A stretch of 64,000 nt of DNA from Pseudonocardia nematodicida (lineage in GTDB: Bacteria > Actinomycetota > Actinomycetes > Mycobacteriales > Pseudonocardiaceae). The stretch covers positions 124,001 to 188,000 of the forward strand of contig NZ_JBEDNQ010000014.1 of assembly GCF_040105385.1 (NCBI RefSeq), in the 5' to 3' direction. Under the pieces are notes generated by a model. The model had not been told where the DNA came from. It did no database searches and worked only from the letters and a program-made list of their open reading frames with translations. Of this stretch, positions 53,352-62,667 are shown piece by piece. The position numbers and the translations under genes were made by a program. Position 1 is the first letter of the stretch. Each line of letters begins with the position of its first letter.

Positions 53352-54701
53352 TCAGGGGGTGGGTCGCCACCCTGCGGCGTCGACGTCGCCCGGCACCGGG
53401 GCCACCGGATCGTAGGGCGTGCGGGTGAACACGAACGTCGCGAGATCGAGGTGGTCGGCGGCGATCCGCAGGGTCTCGCCCGCGAAGTAGCCGTCCAGTC
53501 CGACCCACGTCCCGTCCGGTCCGGGCCGGAACCGCGACGCGCGTCCCGGGCGCCCCAGACCCCCCAGGTGCAGCAGCCCGCCCGGGACCGCGCGCAGCAC
53601 GTACGGCGACGGTCCCCAGAACCACGGGCCGAGCACGGCGGGATCCACCGGCGACGGTTCCGGCACCCAGGCGTCGACGATCCGGGGCTCGGCCGCCCGC
53701 AGGTCGGCGAGCAGGCCCGCGGCCAGGCCGGAGTCCATTCCGGACGTCGTGTTGCCCAGGGCCAGCGCGCCGGTGCCCTCCTCGCGGTCCACCCAGAGCC
53801 CGGCGAGGAACCCGGGCATCGAGCCCCCGTGCCCGACCAGGACCCGGTCCTCGGCGCGGAGCACCTGCACGCCCAGCCCGTACCCCGCCCAGACCGGCGA
53901 CGACGGGTCGATCCCGGCCGGCAGCGTCATCTCCTCCACCGTGGCCGGGGAGAGCACGCCGGCGGTGTCGCCGAGCAGGAACGCGCCGAGCCGGGCCAGG
54001 TCGGTCGCGGTGCACCAGAGCTGACCGGCCGGGGCCATCACCCCGGCGTCGTGCTCGGGCTCGGGCAGCGTCAGCTCGGCCCACGGGTGCACCGCGCGTC
54101 CCCGCGCAGCCGGTTCCTGCGGGCGCGGGGAGGTGCGGGCCATCCCGAGCGGGAGCAGCACCTCGCCGGTCGCGACCTCGGCCCAGCTCCGGCCCCGGAG
54201 CCTGGCCACCAGCTCGCCGAGGAGCCCGAAGCCGAGGTTGGAGTAGTGGAACCGGCGCGCGGACGGCAGCACCCGGTCGGCGTCGGTGAGGCCCAGCTCC
54301 TCGAGCGATCCGCCGGGGGTGCGCTCCCACCACCGCCCGGGGCTCTCCGCGCCGGCGCCGCCGAGGTGGGACAGCAGCTGCCCGATCGTGCGGTCACCCA
54401 GCGGGGTGCCCGGCAGGTGGACCTCCAGGCGGTCGTCGAGGTCGAGGCGGCCCTCGTCGCGCAGCCGCAGCACGGTGACGGCACAGACCGTCTTGGTGAT
54501 CGACCCGATCCGGTACTGGACGTCCGACGCCGGCACGCCGTCGGGCAGCGCGCCGCGGCCGGCGTGCCAGGCGAGGCGGGAGTCCCGGACGACGCCCGCG
54601 ATGAGCGAGGGCACCCGCCCGTCGCGCTGGGCGCGGGCGACGCGGGCGAGCAGGGTGCGCTGGGTGGTCGGCAACAGCGTGCTGGGGAGCGGTTCGGGCA
54701 C
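53352..54701 (-). CDS. Beta-lactamase-family serine hydrolase
   Basis: A 449-residue class C beta-lactamase/DD-peptidase-like serine hydrolase. The catalytic SxxK is in YRIGSITKTVCAV (about residue 68), the YxN in FHYSNLGFG (about residue 150), and an HxG motif in LVGHGGSMPG. No signal peptide is seen, suggesting a cytoplasmic esterase. The C-terminal 110 residues form an extra beta-rich domain. GTG 54701 was chosen. It lies 26 bases downstream of the Lrp gene on the same strand. Confidence 0.9.
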   Translation of the reverse strand: MPEPLPSTLLPTTQRTLLARVARAQRDGRVPSLIAGVVRDSRLAWHAGRGALPDGVPASDVQYRIGSITKTVCAVTVLRLRDEGRLDLDDRLEVHLPGTPLGDRTIGQLLSHLGGAGAESPGRWWERTPGGSLEELGLTDADRVLPSARRFHYSNLGFGLLGELVARLRGRSWAEVATGEVLLPLGMARTSPRPQEPAARGRAVHPWAELTLPEPEHDAGVMAPAGQLWCTATDLARLGAFLLGDTAGVLSPATVEEMTLPAGIDPSSPVWAGYGLGVQVLRAEDRVLVGHGGSMPGFLAGLWVDREEGTGALALGNTTSGMDSGLAAGLLADLRAAEPRIVDAWVPEPSPVDPAVLGPWFWGPSPYVLRAVPGGLLHLGGLGRPGRASRFRPGPDGTWVGLDGYFAGETLRIAADHLDLATFVFTRTPYDPVAPVPGDVDAAGWRPTP

Positions 54702-54727
54702 GACGGCGACGGTAGTCGCGACGCCTG

Positions 54728-55240
54728 TCAGCGGCCGTCGCGGGCGAGGCGCTCCAGCAGTGGGGCGGTGCGGAAGCCGACCAGCGACCGCATCACCAGC
54801 GATGTCGACGTCCGCTCCACCCCCTCGATCGCCAGCAGGTGCCCGGCGATCCGGTAGAGATCGTCGGCGTCCCGGGCCACCAGGTGCACCAGCAGGTCCT
54901 CCTCTCCGGACACCCCGTGCACCTCCAGCACCTCGGGCACCCGGTCCAGTGCGCCGGCCACCGCGGCCAGCTCGCGCTGCACGACCCGGACCCGGACGAA
55001 GGCGGTCAGCGGGTAGCCGAGTGCGGCCGGGTCGACCCGGCGCTCGAAGGTGTCCAGCGCGCCGAGCCGGTCGAGCTTGGCCAGCCGGGCCTGCACGGTG
55101 TTGCGGGAGAGCCCGACCCGCTCGGCCAGGGCCAGCACGGTCGCCCGCGGGTCCTCGGCCAGGGCGAGCAGCAGCCGCGCGTCGTTCCCGTCCAGATCGG
55201 TCCGCCCCCGGGGCGGTACGGCGGCGTCGTCGGTTGTCAC
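54728..55240 (-). CDS. Lrp/AsnC-family regulator
   Basis: A 170-residue Lrp-type protein with an N-terminal helix-turn-helix (LAERVGLSRNTVQARLAKL) and a RAM ligand-binding domain (VSGEEDLLVHLVARDADDLY). The start is GTG. It is divergent from an AceE-like gene, which such regulators commonly control in actinobacteria. Confidence 0.92.
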   Translation of the reverse strand: MTTDDAAVPPRGRTDLDGNDARLLLALAEDPRATVLALAERVGLSRNTVQARLAKLDRLGALDTFERRVDPAALGYPLTAFVRVRVVQRELAAVAGALDRVPEVLEVHGVSGEEDLLVHLVARDADDLYRIAGHLLAIEGVERTSTSLVMRSLVGFRTAPLLERLARDGR

Positions 55241-55374
55241 TCTGCCCGCCTCGTGTCGGTCCGGTCGGCGCCGGGGCGTGCATTCTGCTCATCGCTGGCG
55301 TCGACAGTTGTGCAGTCATCATCATGATGGTGGGCTGAGCGGGCAACCTGCAGCGAGGGAGCTGGAGAACACCG
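55241..55374. promoter_or_regulatory. Divergent control region between Lrp and AceE-like genes
   Basis: This 134-base gap is A/T-richer than its surroundings in the part TTGTGCAGTCATCATCATGATG. It contains the exact palindrome CATCATGATG (55320-55329), which could be an Lrp site. Both promoters should lie here. No -10 box can be assigned safely. Confidence 0.55.
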
Positions 55375-57705
55375 ATGAGCACCACCAACGGCCCCGCCGA
55401 CGTCACCCGGGCCCCCGCCGACGATCCGGCGGCGCTCACCGAGATCGAGCGACGGGTGCTGTGGCTCTCCACGGCGATCATCGACGCGGCCAACCGCCGC
55501 GGCGACCCGAGCGGGCTGAAGGTCGGCGGGCACCAGGCGTCGTCGGCGTCGATGGTGACGATCATGACCGCGCTCTGGTTCGAGCACCTGCGTGCCGGGG
55601 ACCGGGTCTCGGTCAAGCCGCACGCCTCGCCGGTGCTGCACGCGATCAACTACCTGCTCGGCGAGCTCGACGAGCGCTACCTGCCCACGCTGCGCGCGTT
55701 CGGCGGGCTGCAGAGCTACCCGTCGCGGTCGAAGGACCCCGACCCGGTCGACTACTCCACCGGCTCGGTCGGCATCGGTGCCACCGCCCCGATCTGGGGC
55801 GCGCTGGCCCGCCGGTACGTCGAGGGCCACTTCGGCGGGGCGGGGGAGGGCCGGCAGTACTCGCTGGTCGGCGACGCCGAGCTCGACGAGGGTGCGGTCT
55901 GGGAGGCCATCCTCGACCCGATGGTCGGCGAGCTCGGCGAGATCGTCTGGATCGTCGACCTCAACCGGCAGTCACTGGACCGCGTCGTGCCCGCCATCGG
56001 CGCCCCGCGGATCGAGGGGATGTTCGCCGCCGCGGGCTGGCAGGTGCTGACCGTCAAGTACGGGCGGCTGCTGCACGAGCTGTTCGCCCGCCCGGGCGGC
56101 GACGCGCTGCGGGCCCGGATCGACGGCATGTCCAACCCGGAGTACCAGCGCCTGCTGCGCTGCGACGCCGACGAGGTCCGCACCCGCCTGCCCGACGGGA
56201 ACGCCGAACTGGCCCGGCTCGTCGCCGATCTCGACGACGCCACCCTCCTCGCCGCCGTCCGCAACCTCGGCGGGCACGACGTCGCGGCGCTCGGCGAGGC
56301 GTTCGACGCGATCGACGACTCCCGTCCGACGGTCGTCCTCGCCTACACGGTCAAGGGGCACGGCCTGGCCACCGCGGGCCACCCGCAGAACCACGGCTCG
56401 ATCCTGACCGCCGCGCAGATGGCCGACCTGGCCACCGATCTCGGCACCGACGTCGACGACCCGTGGCGGCGGTTCCCCGACGGATCGGCCGCGGCACGGC
56501 TGTGCGCGACGACCGCGCGGCGGCTGCACCGCGAGGCCCCGGACGTCGACCCGGTGCCGGCGCTGCCCACCGACATCGGCCGCACCCCCACCGGGCGGGC
56601 GACCACCCAGGCCGCGCTCGGCCGCGCCCTGCTCGACCTCACCCGGGAGACCCCGGACGCCGCATCCCGGGTGGTCACGCTCTGCCCGGACGTGTCGTCG
56701 TCGACCAACCTCGGCGGCTGGGTCAACAAGGTCGGGGTGTGGTCGACCGCCGAGCGCAAGGACTGGTTCGACGACGACCCCGAGACCATCCTGCACTGGC
56801 GCGAGCGCCCGACCGGGCAGCACCTGGAGCTGGGCATCGCCGAGGGCAACCTGGTCGGCGCGCTCGGCGAGCTCGGCGCGACCTGGTCGCGCTGGGGCCG
56901 CCCGGTGCTGCCGATCGGGGTGCTCTACGACCCGTTCGTCGAGCGGGCCCTGGAGCCGTGGTCGTTCGGGATCTACGCCGGCGGGCAGTCCATCCTGGTC
57001 GGGACGCCGTCCGGGGTGTCCCTGGCGCCCGAGGGCGGCGCCCACCAGTCGATCACGACGCCGTCGGTCGGGCTGGAGCAACCGGGCTGCGTGACCTACG
57101 AGCCGGCCTTCGCCATCGACGTCGAGTGGACGCTGCTGGCCTCGCTGGCCCGGCTCGGGCAGCCCGACGGCACCTCGGCCTACCTGCGCCTGTCGACCCG
57201 GCCGGTGGACCAGTCGCTCGCCGCCGTGCCGGAGGACCCGGCCGCACGGGAGCGTCGCCGGCGGCAGGTCGTCGCGGGCGCCTACCCGCTGCGCCGGGCG
57301 GCGGGGGAGCCGGACCTGACCATCGCGGCGATGGGGGCGATGGTGACCGAGGCGCTGGCCGCCGCCGACCGGCTGGCCGGGCAGGGTCACGCCGTCGACG
57401 TCGTGTGCGTGACCAGCCCCGGCCTGCTGTTCGGCGCGCTGCAGTCCCGCGCCGGGCGCCCCGCGGCGGCGCAGGCCGAGCCGTGGGTGCTGGACTCGGC
57501 GTTCCCGGCCCGCCGGGCCGCCCCGCTGGTGACCCTGCTCGACGGGCACCCGCACACGCTGGCGTTCCTCGCCGGGATCAACCGGGTGCCGGCGGTGCAC
57601 CTGGGGGTGACCCGGTTCGGGCAGTCCGGGGACCTCGCCTCGGTCTACGCCCACCACGGGCTGGACGCCGACGCGGTGGTCGGGGCGGCGCTCGACCTGC
57701 TCTGA
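55375..57705 (+). CDS. AceE-like / transketolase-like thiamine-diphosphate E1 enzyme
   Basis: A 776-residue ThDP enzyme with an AceE-like layout. The ThDP site is SLVGDAELDEGAVWEAI (about residues 163-180) followed by VDLNRQSLDRVVP. A pyrimidine-binding domain and a TK-C-type domain follow. Full-length AceE proteins are about 900 residues, so this is a shorter type and the true substrate (2-oxo acid or ketose) is uncertain. A divergent Lrp-type regulator suggests control by an amino acid or 2-oxo acid. The ATG follows GAGGGAGCTGGAG. Confidence 0.85.
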   Translation: MSTTNGPADVTRAPADDPAALTEIERRVLWLSTAIIDAANRRGDPSGLKVGGHQASSASMVTIMTALWFEHLRAGDRVSVKPHASPVLHAINYLLGELDERYLPTLRAFGGLQSYPSRSKDPDPVDYSTGSVGIGATAPIWGALARRYVEGHFGGAGEGRQYSLVGDAELDEGAVWEAILDPMVGELGEIVWIVDLNRQSLDRVVPAIGAPRIEGMFAAAGWQVLTVKYGRLLHELFARPGGDALRARIDGMSNPEYQRLLRCDADEVRTRLPDGNAELARLVADLDDATLLAAVRNLGGHDVAALGEAFDAIDDSRPTVVLAYTVKGHGLATAGHPQNHGSILTAAQMADLATDLGTDVDDPWRRFPDGSAAARLCATTARRLHREAPDVDPVPALPTDIGRTPTGRATTQAALGRALLDLTRETPDAASRVVTLCPDVSSSTNLGGWVNKVGVWSTAERKDWFDDDPETILHWRERPTGQHLELGIAEGNLVGALGELGATWSRWGRPVLPIGVLYDPFVERALEPWSFGIYAGGQSILVGTPSGVSLAPEGGAHQSITTPSVGLEQPGCVTYEPAFAIDVEWTLLASLARLGQPDGTSAYLRLSTRPVDQSLAAVPEDPAARERRRRQVVAGAYPLRRAAGEPDLTIAAMGAMVTEALAAADRLAGQGHAVDVVCVTSPGLLFGALQSRAGRPAAAQAEPWVLDSAFPARRAAPLVTLLDGHPHTLAFLAGINRVPAVHLGVTRFGQSGDLASVYAHHGLDADAVVGAALDLL

Positions 57706-57714
57706 CCGTGCGGC

Positions 57715-58197
57715 CTACCGGAGGATCTCGATCAGCAGCACCCAGGTCCCGGCCAGCGCCCCGGTGAACGCGGCCAGGGCGGCGACCACGACGCCGTAGA
57801 CACCCGCGGGGTACCCGGCGAGCAGCAGCACCCCCGCGACCAGCGTCCCGGCGACGGTCAGCCCGGCGGGCAGCACCGTCCCCGCCGCACGCTCGGCCAC
57901 GGTCTGCTGCGCCGGGCGCGCGCTCGGCCGGACGAGGTGCGCCAGGCACGGCCCGGCCGTGCAGGCGACCACCAGCAGCTCGACGCCGAGGGCGACCGGC
58001 GGCTGGGGCACCAGCAGCAGGATCGTCGACACCAGCGGGACCACCAGCAGGACCAGCGCGAGCAGCGCCCGCGCGGGCAGCACGCTGGTGCCGACGATCT
58101 GCCGCAGGTTGATCGAGATCGCGACGTAGAGCAGGCCGACCAGCGCGGCGCTCGCCCCGGTGACCGCGACCCCGAAGTCGCGCCACGGCTCCAGCAC
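57715..58197 (-). CDS. Membrane protein of unknown function, five helices
   Basis: A 160-residue protein that begins VLEPWRDFGVAVTGASAALVGLLYVAIS, with about four to five membrane helices throughout. GTG 58197 has GGGAGGCGGG upstream. Similar short membrane proteins are frequent in actinobacteria; function unknown. It converges with the AceE-like gene (9-base gap). Confidence 0.65.
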   Translation of the reverse strand: MLEPWRDFGVAVTGASAALVGLLYVAISINLRQIVGTSVLPARALLALVLLVVPLVSTILLLVPQPPVALGVELLVVACTAGPCLAHLVRPSARPAQQTVAERAAGTVLPAGLTVAGTLVAGVLLLAGYPAGVYGVVVAALAAFTGALAGTWVLLIEILR

Positions 58198-58294
58198 GGC
58201 CCGCCTCCCGCCCCCGCGGCCCCGGACGACCCGGGGCCGTGAGGATCCTCGCGTGCCCGGCCGTCCTCCGCGAGCGTTGGCGAGGGTGTGTCGC

Positions 58295-59257
58295 TCAGGT
58301 GGGTGCCGGCGGCTCGTGCGGGGGCTCGGGGTCACCGGACTTGCCGCCGGGTTTGTCGTCGCCGCCCTCGGCGAGGAACCGCTCGAACTCGGCGGCCAGC
58401 TCGTCGCCGCTCGGGAGGTCACCGGAGTCCAGCTGGCCCGGCGACATACCGGCCTCGCGGGCCTCGGCGACCTGGTCGTACTGCTCCTCGAGCGCCTTCA
58501 CCACCTGGACGACCTCGTCGGACTCGGCCATCTGCTCGGCGATCTCGGTGTCGGCCTGCTCGGCGGCGCGGGTCAGCGTCGCGGTGGGCAGGTACAGCCC
58601 GGCCGCCAGTCCGGCGTGGTCCAGCAGCACCCGCGCGGCCTGCGGGTAGGCCGAGCGCGCCAGGTAGTGCGGAACGTGCACGGCGAACCCCATGGCGTCC
58701 TGCCCGGCCTGGCCCAGCCGGTACTCCAGCAGCGCCGCGGCGCTGCCCGGGACGTCGGCCGTCGCGAACCACGGGGTGTGCCCCTCGACCAGCTCCGGGC
58801 GGGTCCCGTGCGCGGTGACGCCGATCGGGCGGGTGTGCGGCACCGCCATCGGGATCCCGTGCAGGGTGATCACCAGACGGATCCCGAGCTGCTCGACCAG
58901 CAGGCCGACGGCCGCGGCGAACCGCTCCCACTGGGTGTCCGGCTCCGGGCCGGCGAGCAGCAGGTACTGCGTGTCGCCGGTGTCGGTCAGCGCGACGACG
59001 TCCAGGGCGGGCGGGTCGTAGTCGGCCCACCGGTCGGTCTCGAACCGCAGCGGCGGGCGGCGGGACCGGTAGTCGACGAGCTGGTCGACGTCGAAGCTCG
59101 CCACCGTGACGGCCTCCCGCTCGTCGGTGAGCGCGCCCACCGCCAGGGCCCCCGCGTTGCCGGCGTCGACGAACCCGTCCAGCGCCACGATCAGCACCGG
59201 TTCGTCGAGCCTCGGTGCGGCCGGGTCGACCTGGTAGAGCTGAGCGGGATCGAGCAC
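58295..59257 (-). CDS. PAC2-family protein
   Basis: A 320-residue PAC2-domain protein (VLIVALDGFVDAGNAGALAVGAL at the start, GIPMAVPHTRP in the middle). PAC2 proteins include a proteasome assembly chaperone in eukaryotes; many actinobacteria have them near proteasome genes, but none are in the window. The C-terminal 50 residues are acidic and Pro/Gly-rich. GTG 59257 has GGAGGAAG upstream; a longer frame from 59389 lacks this. Confidence 0.85.
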   Translation of the reverse strand: MLDPAQLYQVDPAAPRLDEPVLIVALDGFVDAGNAGALAVGALTDEREAVTVASFDVDQLVDYRSRRPPLRFETDRWADYDPPALDVVALTDTGDTQYLLLAGPEPDTQWERFAAAVGLLVEQLGIRLVITLHGIPMAVPHTRPIGVTAHGTRPELVEGHTPWFATADVPGSAAALLEYRLGQAGQDAMGFAVHVPHYLARSAYPQAARVLLDHAGLAAGLYLPTATLTRAAEQADTEIAEQMAESDEVVQVVKALEEQYDQVAEAREAGMSPGQLDSGDLPSGDELAAEFERFLAEGGDDKPGGKSGDPEPPHEPPAPT

Positions 59258-59401
59258 CGGCTTCCTCCGTGAGTTGCGCGCCACGACGGTCGGGTCCGCC
59301 GCGGCGCCGACGATAGTCGTCACGCGGGCGTCGTGCGGCCCGCGCACCGCCGGGTCCGGCTGCCGGCTCGCGGCGGCGATGCGCCACAATGGTGGTTAGT
59401 C

Positions 59402-60712
59402 ATGGCATCGATCCGTGCGTCGCGTGGCGCCTATCTGGTCTGGTCCGCCGGTCTACTCGCCTACGTCGTCGCGGTGCTGCAGCGCAGCTCGTTCGGGGTC
59501 GCCGGGCTCGAGGCGGCCGACCGGTTCGACGCCGGCCCCACCGTGCTGGCCGGCTTCCTGGTGCTGCAGCTGCTGGTCTACGCCGCGCTGCAGGTGCCGG
59601 TCGGGGTGCTGATCGACCGGTTCGGTGCCCGGACGATGGTGCTGGCCGGTGCGGTGATCATGACGATCGGGCAGGTGCTCGTCGCGGTGTCCACCGCACT
59701 GCCGCTGGCGATCACCGCCCGGGTGCTGGTCGGCGCCGGGGACGCGCTGACCTTCATCTCCGTGCTCTCGGTGCTGCCCGCCTGGTTCCCGGCCCGCCGG
59801 GTGCCGCTGATGACCCAGGTGACGGCGCTGCTGGGGCAGTCCGGGCAGATCCTCTCGGCGATCCCGCTGGCGACGGTGCTGCACGGGGCGGGCTGGACGG
59901 CCGCGTTCCTCAGCGCGGCCGCCGCCGGGGTCGTCGCCGCCGTCGCGGTGTTCGCGGTCTTCTCCGACCGGCCGCCGGGCAGCCCGCCGCCGGGCCCGGC
60001 GGCGAGCCCGCGCGAGGTGGTCGACGGCCTCGTCGCCGCCTGGCGGCACCCCGGCACCCGGCTGGGACTGTGGTCGCACGCCGGCACCCAGTTCTCCGGG
60101 CTCGTGTTCGCGCTGCTGTGGGGTGTCCCGTACCTGGTGGCCGGGCACGGGATGAGCCCGACCGGTGCCTCGGTGATGCTGACCGTGCTGGTCGCCGCGG
60201 GCGCGGTGGCCGGGCCGGTGTTCGGCGAGTTCACCGCCCGGCACCCGCTGCGGCGCTCCTGGCTGGTGCTCGCGGTGATCGGCGCGACCGTCCTGGTGTG
60301 GACGGTCGTGCTGCTGGTCCCGCCACCCGCGCCGCTGTGGCTGCTGGTCGTGCTGGTGCTGGTACTGGCCGCCAACGGGCCGTGCTCGGCGGTCGGGTTC
60401 GACTTCGCCCGCACCTTCAATCCCGTGCACCGGCGCGGGACGGCGGTCGGGATCGTCAACGTCGGCGGGTTCACCGCATCGCTGACGACGACGCTGCTGG
60501 TCGGGGCGGTGCTGGGGATCGCGGGCGGCTACCACCCCGACGCGTTCCGGATCGCCTGGCTGGTGCAGTTCCCGATCTGGGCGATCGCCGTGCTGGGAGT
60601 GCTCGACGCCCGCCGGAAGGCGCGCCGGGTGATGGCCGCCGAGGGGACCGTGGTGCCGCCGATCCGGGAGGCGCTCCGCCGCAACCGGCGGATGCGGCGC
60701 AACCTGCGCTGA
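59402..60712 (+). CDS. MFS transporter
   Basis: A 436-residue twelve-helix MFS permease. GVLIDRFGARTMVLAG is the loop 2-3 motif. Its class (drug export, nitrate/sugar-like) is not clear. The ATG is 144 bases after the start of the divergent PAC2 gene. It is followed by a strong bidirectional hairpin. Confidence 0.88.
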   Translation: MASIRASRGAYLVWSAGLLAYVVAVLQRSSFGVAGLEAADRFDAGPTVLAGFLVLQLLVYAALQVPVGVLIDRFGARTMVLAGAVIMTIGQVLVAVSTALPLAITARVLVGAGDALTFISVLSVLPAWFPARRVPLMTQVTALLGQSGQILSAIPLATVLHGAGWTAAFLSAAAAGVVAAVAVFAVFSDRPPGSPPPGPAASPREVVDGLVAAWRHPGTRLGLWSHAGTQFSGLVFALLWGVPYLVAGHGMSPTGASVMLTVLVAAGAVAGPVFGEFTARHPLRRSWLVLAVIGATVLVWTVVLLVPPPAPLWLLVVLVLVLAANGPCSAVGFDFARTFNPVHRRGTAVGIVNVGGFTASLTTTLLVGAVLGIAGGYHPDAFRIAWLVQFPIWAIAVLGVLDARRKARRVMAAEGTVVPPIREALRRNRRMRRNLR

Positions 60713-60720
60713 GCAGCCGG

Positions 60721-60757
60721 ACGGGCCGGACGGCGCGGGTGGCGCCGTCCGGCCCGT
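60721..60757. terminator. Bidirectional 16-bp hairpin between MFS and PadR genes
   Basis: A perfect 16-bp stem (ACGGGCCGGACGGCGC) with loop GGGTG sits between the two convergent stops, nine and eleven bases away. It would terminate both. Confidence 0.8.
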
Positions 60758-60767
60758 GCTCAGCCGC

Positions 60768-61604
60768 TCACTCGGCGAGCAGCCGGTAGAGCGTCTTGCG
60801 CGCCTCGGTCAGCGCCTCGGTCGCCGAGGCGACCTGCTCCGGTGTCCCGGCGCTCGCCACCTGGTGCGCGGCCGCGTGCAGCCGGCCCAGCTCCTGGGCG
60901 AGCACCGACGACGGGTCGTCGTCGGCGTCGTTCTCGGCGTCCTCGGCGAAGGGGGCCCAGACGGCGTCCAGCGCCGCCCGGTTCTCCTCGACGTGCCGGG
61001 TGCCCTCCTCGGTCAGGTGCACGACGCGGCGTCCCTCGGTCTGCTCGGAGCGGACGAGCCCCTCGTCCTCGAGCTGGGAGAGCATCGGGTACACCGAGCC
61101 GGGGCTGGGCTTCCACTGCCCGCCGGAGCGTGCGGTGATCTCCTGGATGATCTCGTAGCCGTGCCGCGGGGCGTCCGCGACGACGGCCAGGACGGCGGAC
61201 CGGACGTCGCCGCGGGCGGTCTTCCGCCCGCGCCGTCCGAAGCCGCGCCCCGGCCCGCCGGGGCCGAAGCCGCCCGGGCCGGCGCCGGCGAACGGGCCGC
61301 CGGGGCCGAACGCGCCGGGACCGAAGCCGCCGGGACCGAAGGGGCCGCCCGGTCCGAAGCCGCGGCCGAAGCCGCCCCGCCGGCCCAGTCCGTGCGGGCC
61401 CCGGTGCGGGCGCCCGCCGTGCGGGCCGTGTTCGGTGTCGTCGTCGTGCATGGCGGCCTCCTCGGGGTCGCAGGGGGTGGGGAAGCCGGGTCCGAAGCGC
61501 CCGAAGGGGCCTCCGGCCGGGCCTCGGTGGTGCCGGCGCGCGCCGCGCCGGCGGGCCCAGGGCGGGCCCCAGGGCATGTCTCGCGGTGTGTCTCGCGTGG
61601 TCAT
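60768..61604 (-). CDS. PadR-family regulator with Gly-rich N-terminal extension
   Basis: A 278-residue protein. The PadR winged helix is in the second half (DVRSAVLAVVADAPRHGYEII, SPGSVYPMLSQLEDEGLV). The first 130 residues are an unusual Gly/Phe/Pro/Arg-rich segment (repeats of GPGGFGPG). ATG 61604 has AGAGGA upstream; ATG 61451 is a possible alternative that shortens the Gly-rich part. A perfect 16-bp palindrome lies 50 bases upstream, so autoregulation is likely. Confidence 0.9.
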   Translation of the reverse strand: MTTRDTPRDMPWGPPWARRRGARRHHRGPAGGPFGRFGPGFPTPCDPEEAAMHDDDTEHGPHGGRPHRGPHGLGRRGGFGRGFGPGGPFGPGGFGPGAFGPGGPFAGAGPGGFGPGGPGRGFGRRGRKTARGDVRSAVLAVVADAPRHGYEIIQEITARSGGQWKPSPGSVYPMLSQLEDEGLVRSEQTEGRRVVHLTEEGTRHVEENRAALDAVWAPFAEDAENDADDDPSSVLAQELGRLHAAAHQVASAGTPEQVASATEALTEARKTLYRLLAE

Positions 61605-61653
61605 GACGCGTGTTCCTCTCGTGATGAGCCTCCTTCGATCGGCTCGCGTGCCA

Positions 61654-61681
61654 TCACGATATATCGTGACTCATCGCGATG
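61654..61681. promoter_or_regulatory. PadR-type operator: palindromes TCACGATATATCGTGA and CATCGCGATG
   Basis: A perfect 16-bp palindrome (61654-61669) followed by a 10-bp palindrome (61672-61681), in an A/T-rich patch rare in this window. PadR boxes elsewhere are ATGT-N8-ACAT or similar; here the ends are TCACGA/TCGTGA. The position upstream of padR suggests autorepression, perhaps with control of the divergent gene. Confidence 0.8.
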
Positions 61682-61787
61682 CAACACGCAATCCGACCGG
61701 TTCGAAGCCGGGGTGGCCGGGAGGAGCCCGAGCGGGTTGACTGGTTCGTGCTCGTCCAGGGCGTTCCGGGCCGGAGAGGAGACCGCC

Positions 61788-62147
61788 GTGCGGCGCGACG
61801 ACGACAGCGGCAGCGAGCCCCTCGACCTCAGTGACGTGTCGGCGGCAGAGCTGCGGGACCGCCTGGTCGCACGGTCCGACGGGCGGGACGACCAGGTCGT
61901 GCGGGCCGCCGTCGAGCTGCGGCGCAGTCTGGACCGGCTCGCCGCCGGGATCGCCGCCCGCCGTGCCGCGCTCGTCTCGCGCGCCGCGGAGCTCGGCCGG
62001 GCCGCCGTGCCCTACGTCGGCGGTGCGGTCGCGGCGGGGGCCGGCGCGTTCGTCGTCGCGCGCCACCGGCGCCGGCCGCGGGTGCTCCCGCCGGAGGCCC
62101 GGCCGGTCAGGCTCCGCCGGAGCGCAGGTCGTCCCGCACGCGCATGA
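61788..62147 (+). CDS. Small protein with C-terminal hydrophobic segment, unknown
   Basis: A 119-residue protein whose N-terminal half is acidic and helical (DVSAAELRDRLVARSD). A hydrophobic stretch (VPYVGGAVAAGAGAFVVAR, about residues 73-91) precedes a basic tail, so it may be a tail-anchored membrane protein. GTG 61788 has GGAGAGGAGA upstream. It is divergent from padR and overlaps the convergent NADAR gene by 41 bases. Confidence 0.65.
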   Translation: MRRDDDSGSEPLDLSDVSAAELRDRLVARSDGRDDQVVRAAVELRRSLDRLAAGIAARRAALVSRAAELGRAAVPYVGGAVAAGAGAFVVARHRRRPRVLPPEARPVRLRRSAGRPARA

Positions 62148-62667
62148 GCGCGAACCCGAGCAGGTTCTCACCGCGCCACCGGCGCGGGTCGGTGACGCCC
62201 GGCTCGTCGGCCGCCATCCCCACGCCCCACACCGGGTCCGCCGGGGACGCCTCGACGAGCACGGTGTCCCCGGTCGAGCGCAGGTAGTCGCCCAGCACCG
62301 GGTCCGAGCCGAACTTCGCCCGGTTGCCGGCGACCACGACGTCGAACCGGCACGCGGCCCATCGCGCGGAGTCGAAGCCCCGCACCTCCCGGCCGGCCCG
62401 TTTCGCCTCCGCGGGCGAGCCGCTCGTCAGTACCCGGGCGAGCGCGTCGTCGTCGCCGAACAGCCGTGCCTTCGACGCCATCATCCACTGCTCGGCCGTC
62501 GCGTAGCGGACGCCGTCGACCTCGAACGGGGACCGGTACCACTGGGCGAGCACCCACGGCCCGGTGTCCTGCCCCGGCGCGGGGGTGCTCGACCAGAAGG
62601 TCGTGAACCCGGGGCGGGCCCCGGCGTCGAGAGCGGCCACCAGCGCCGCGCGGTCCCCGGCGGTCAC
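62107..62667 (-). CDS. NADAR-family (YbiA-like) protein
   Basis: A 186-residue protein of the NADAR family: FWSSTPAPG near the start, PFEVDGVRYATAEQWMMASKARLF, and LLGFALMRVRDDLR at the end. YbiA-type members hydrolyse damaged riboflavin intermediates; other members act on ADP-ribosylated RNA or DNA. GTG 62667 was chosen. Isolated, with no riboflavin gene nearby. Confidence 0.88.
   Translation of the reverse strand: MTAGDRAALVAALDAGARPGFTTFWSSTPAPGQDTGPWVLAQWYRSPFEVDGVRYATAEQWMMASKARLFGDDDALARVLTSGSPAEAKRAGREVRGFDSARWAACRFDVVVAGNRAKFGSDPVLGDYLRSTGDTVLVEASPADPVWGVGMAADEPGVTDPRRWRGENLLGFALMRVRDDLRSGGA

Noticed and set aside
61678..61705. Possible tRNA T-loop (GGTTCGAAG)
   Set aside because: No acceptor or anticodon arms could be folded around it.
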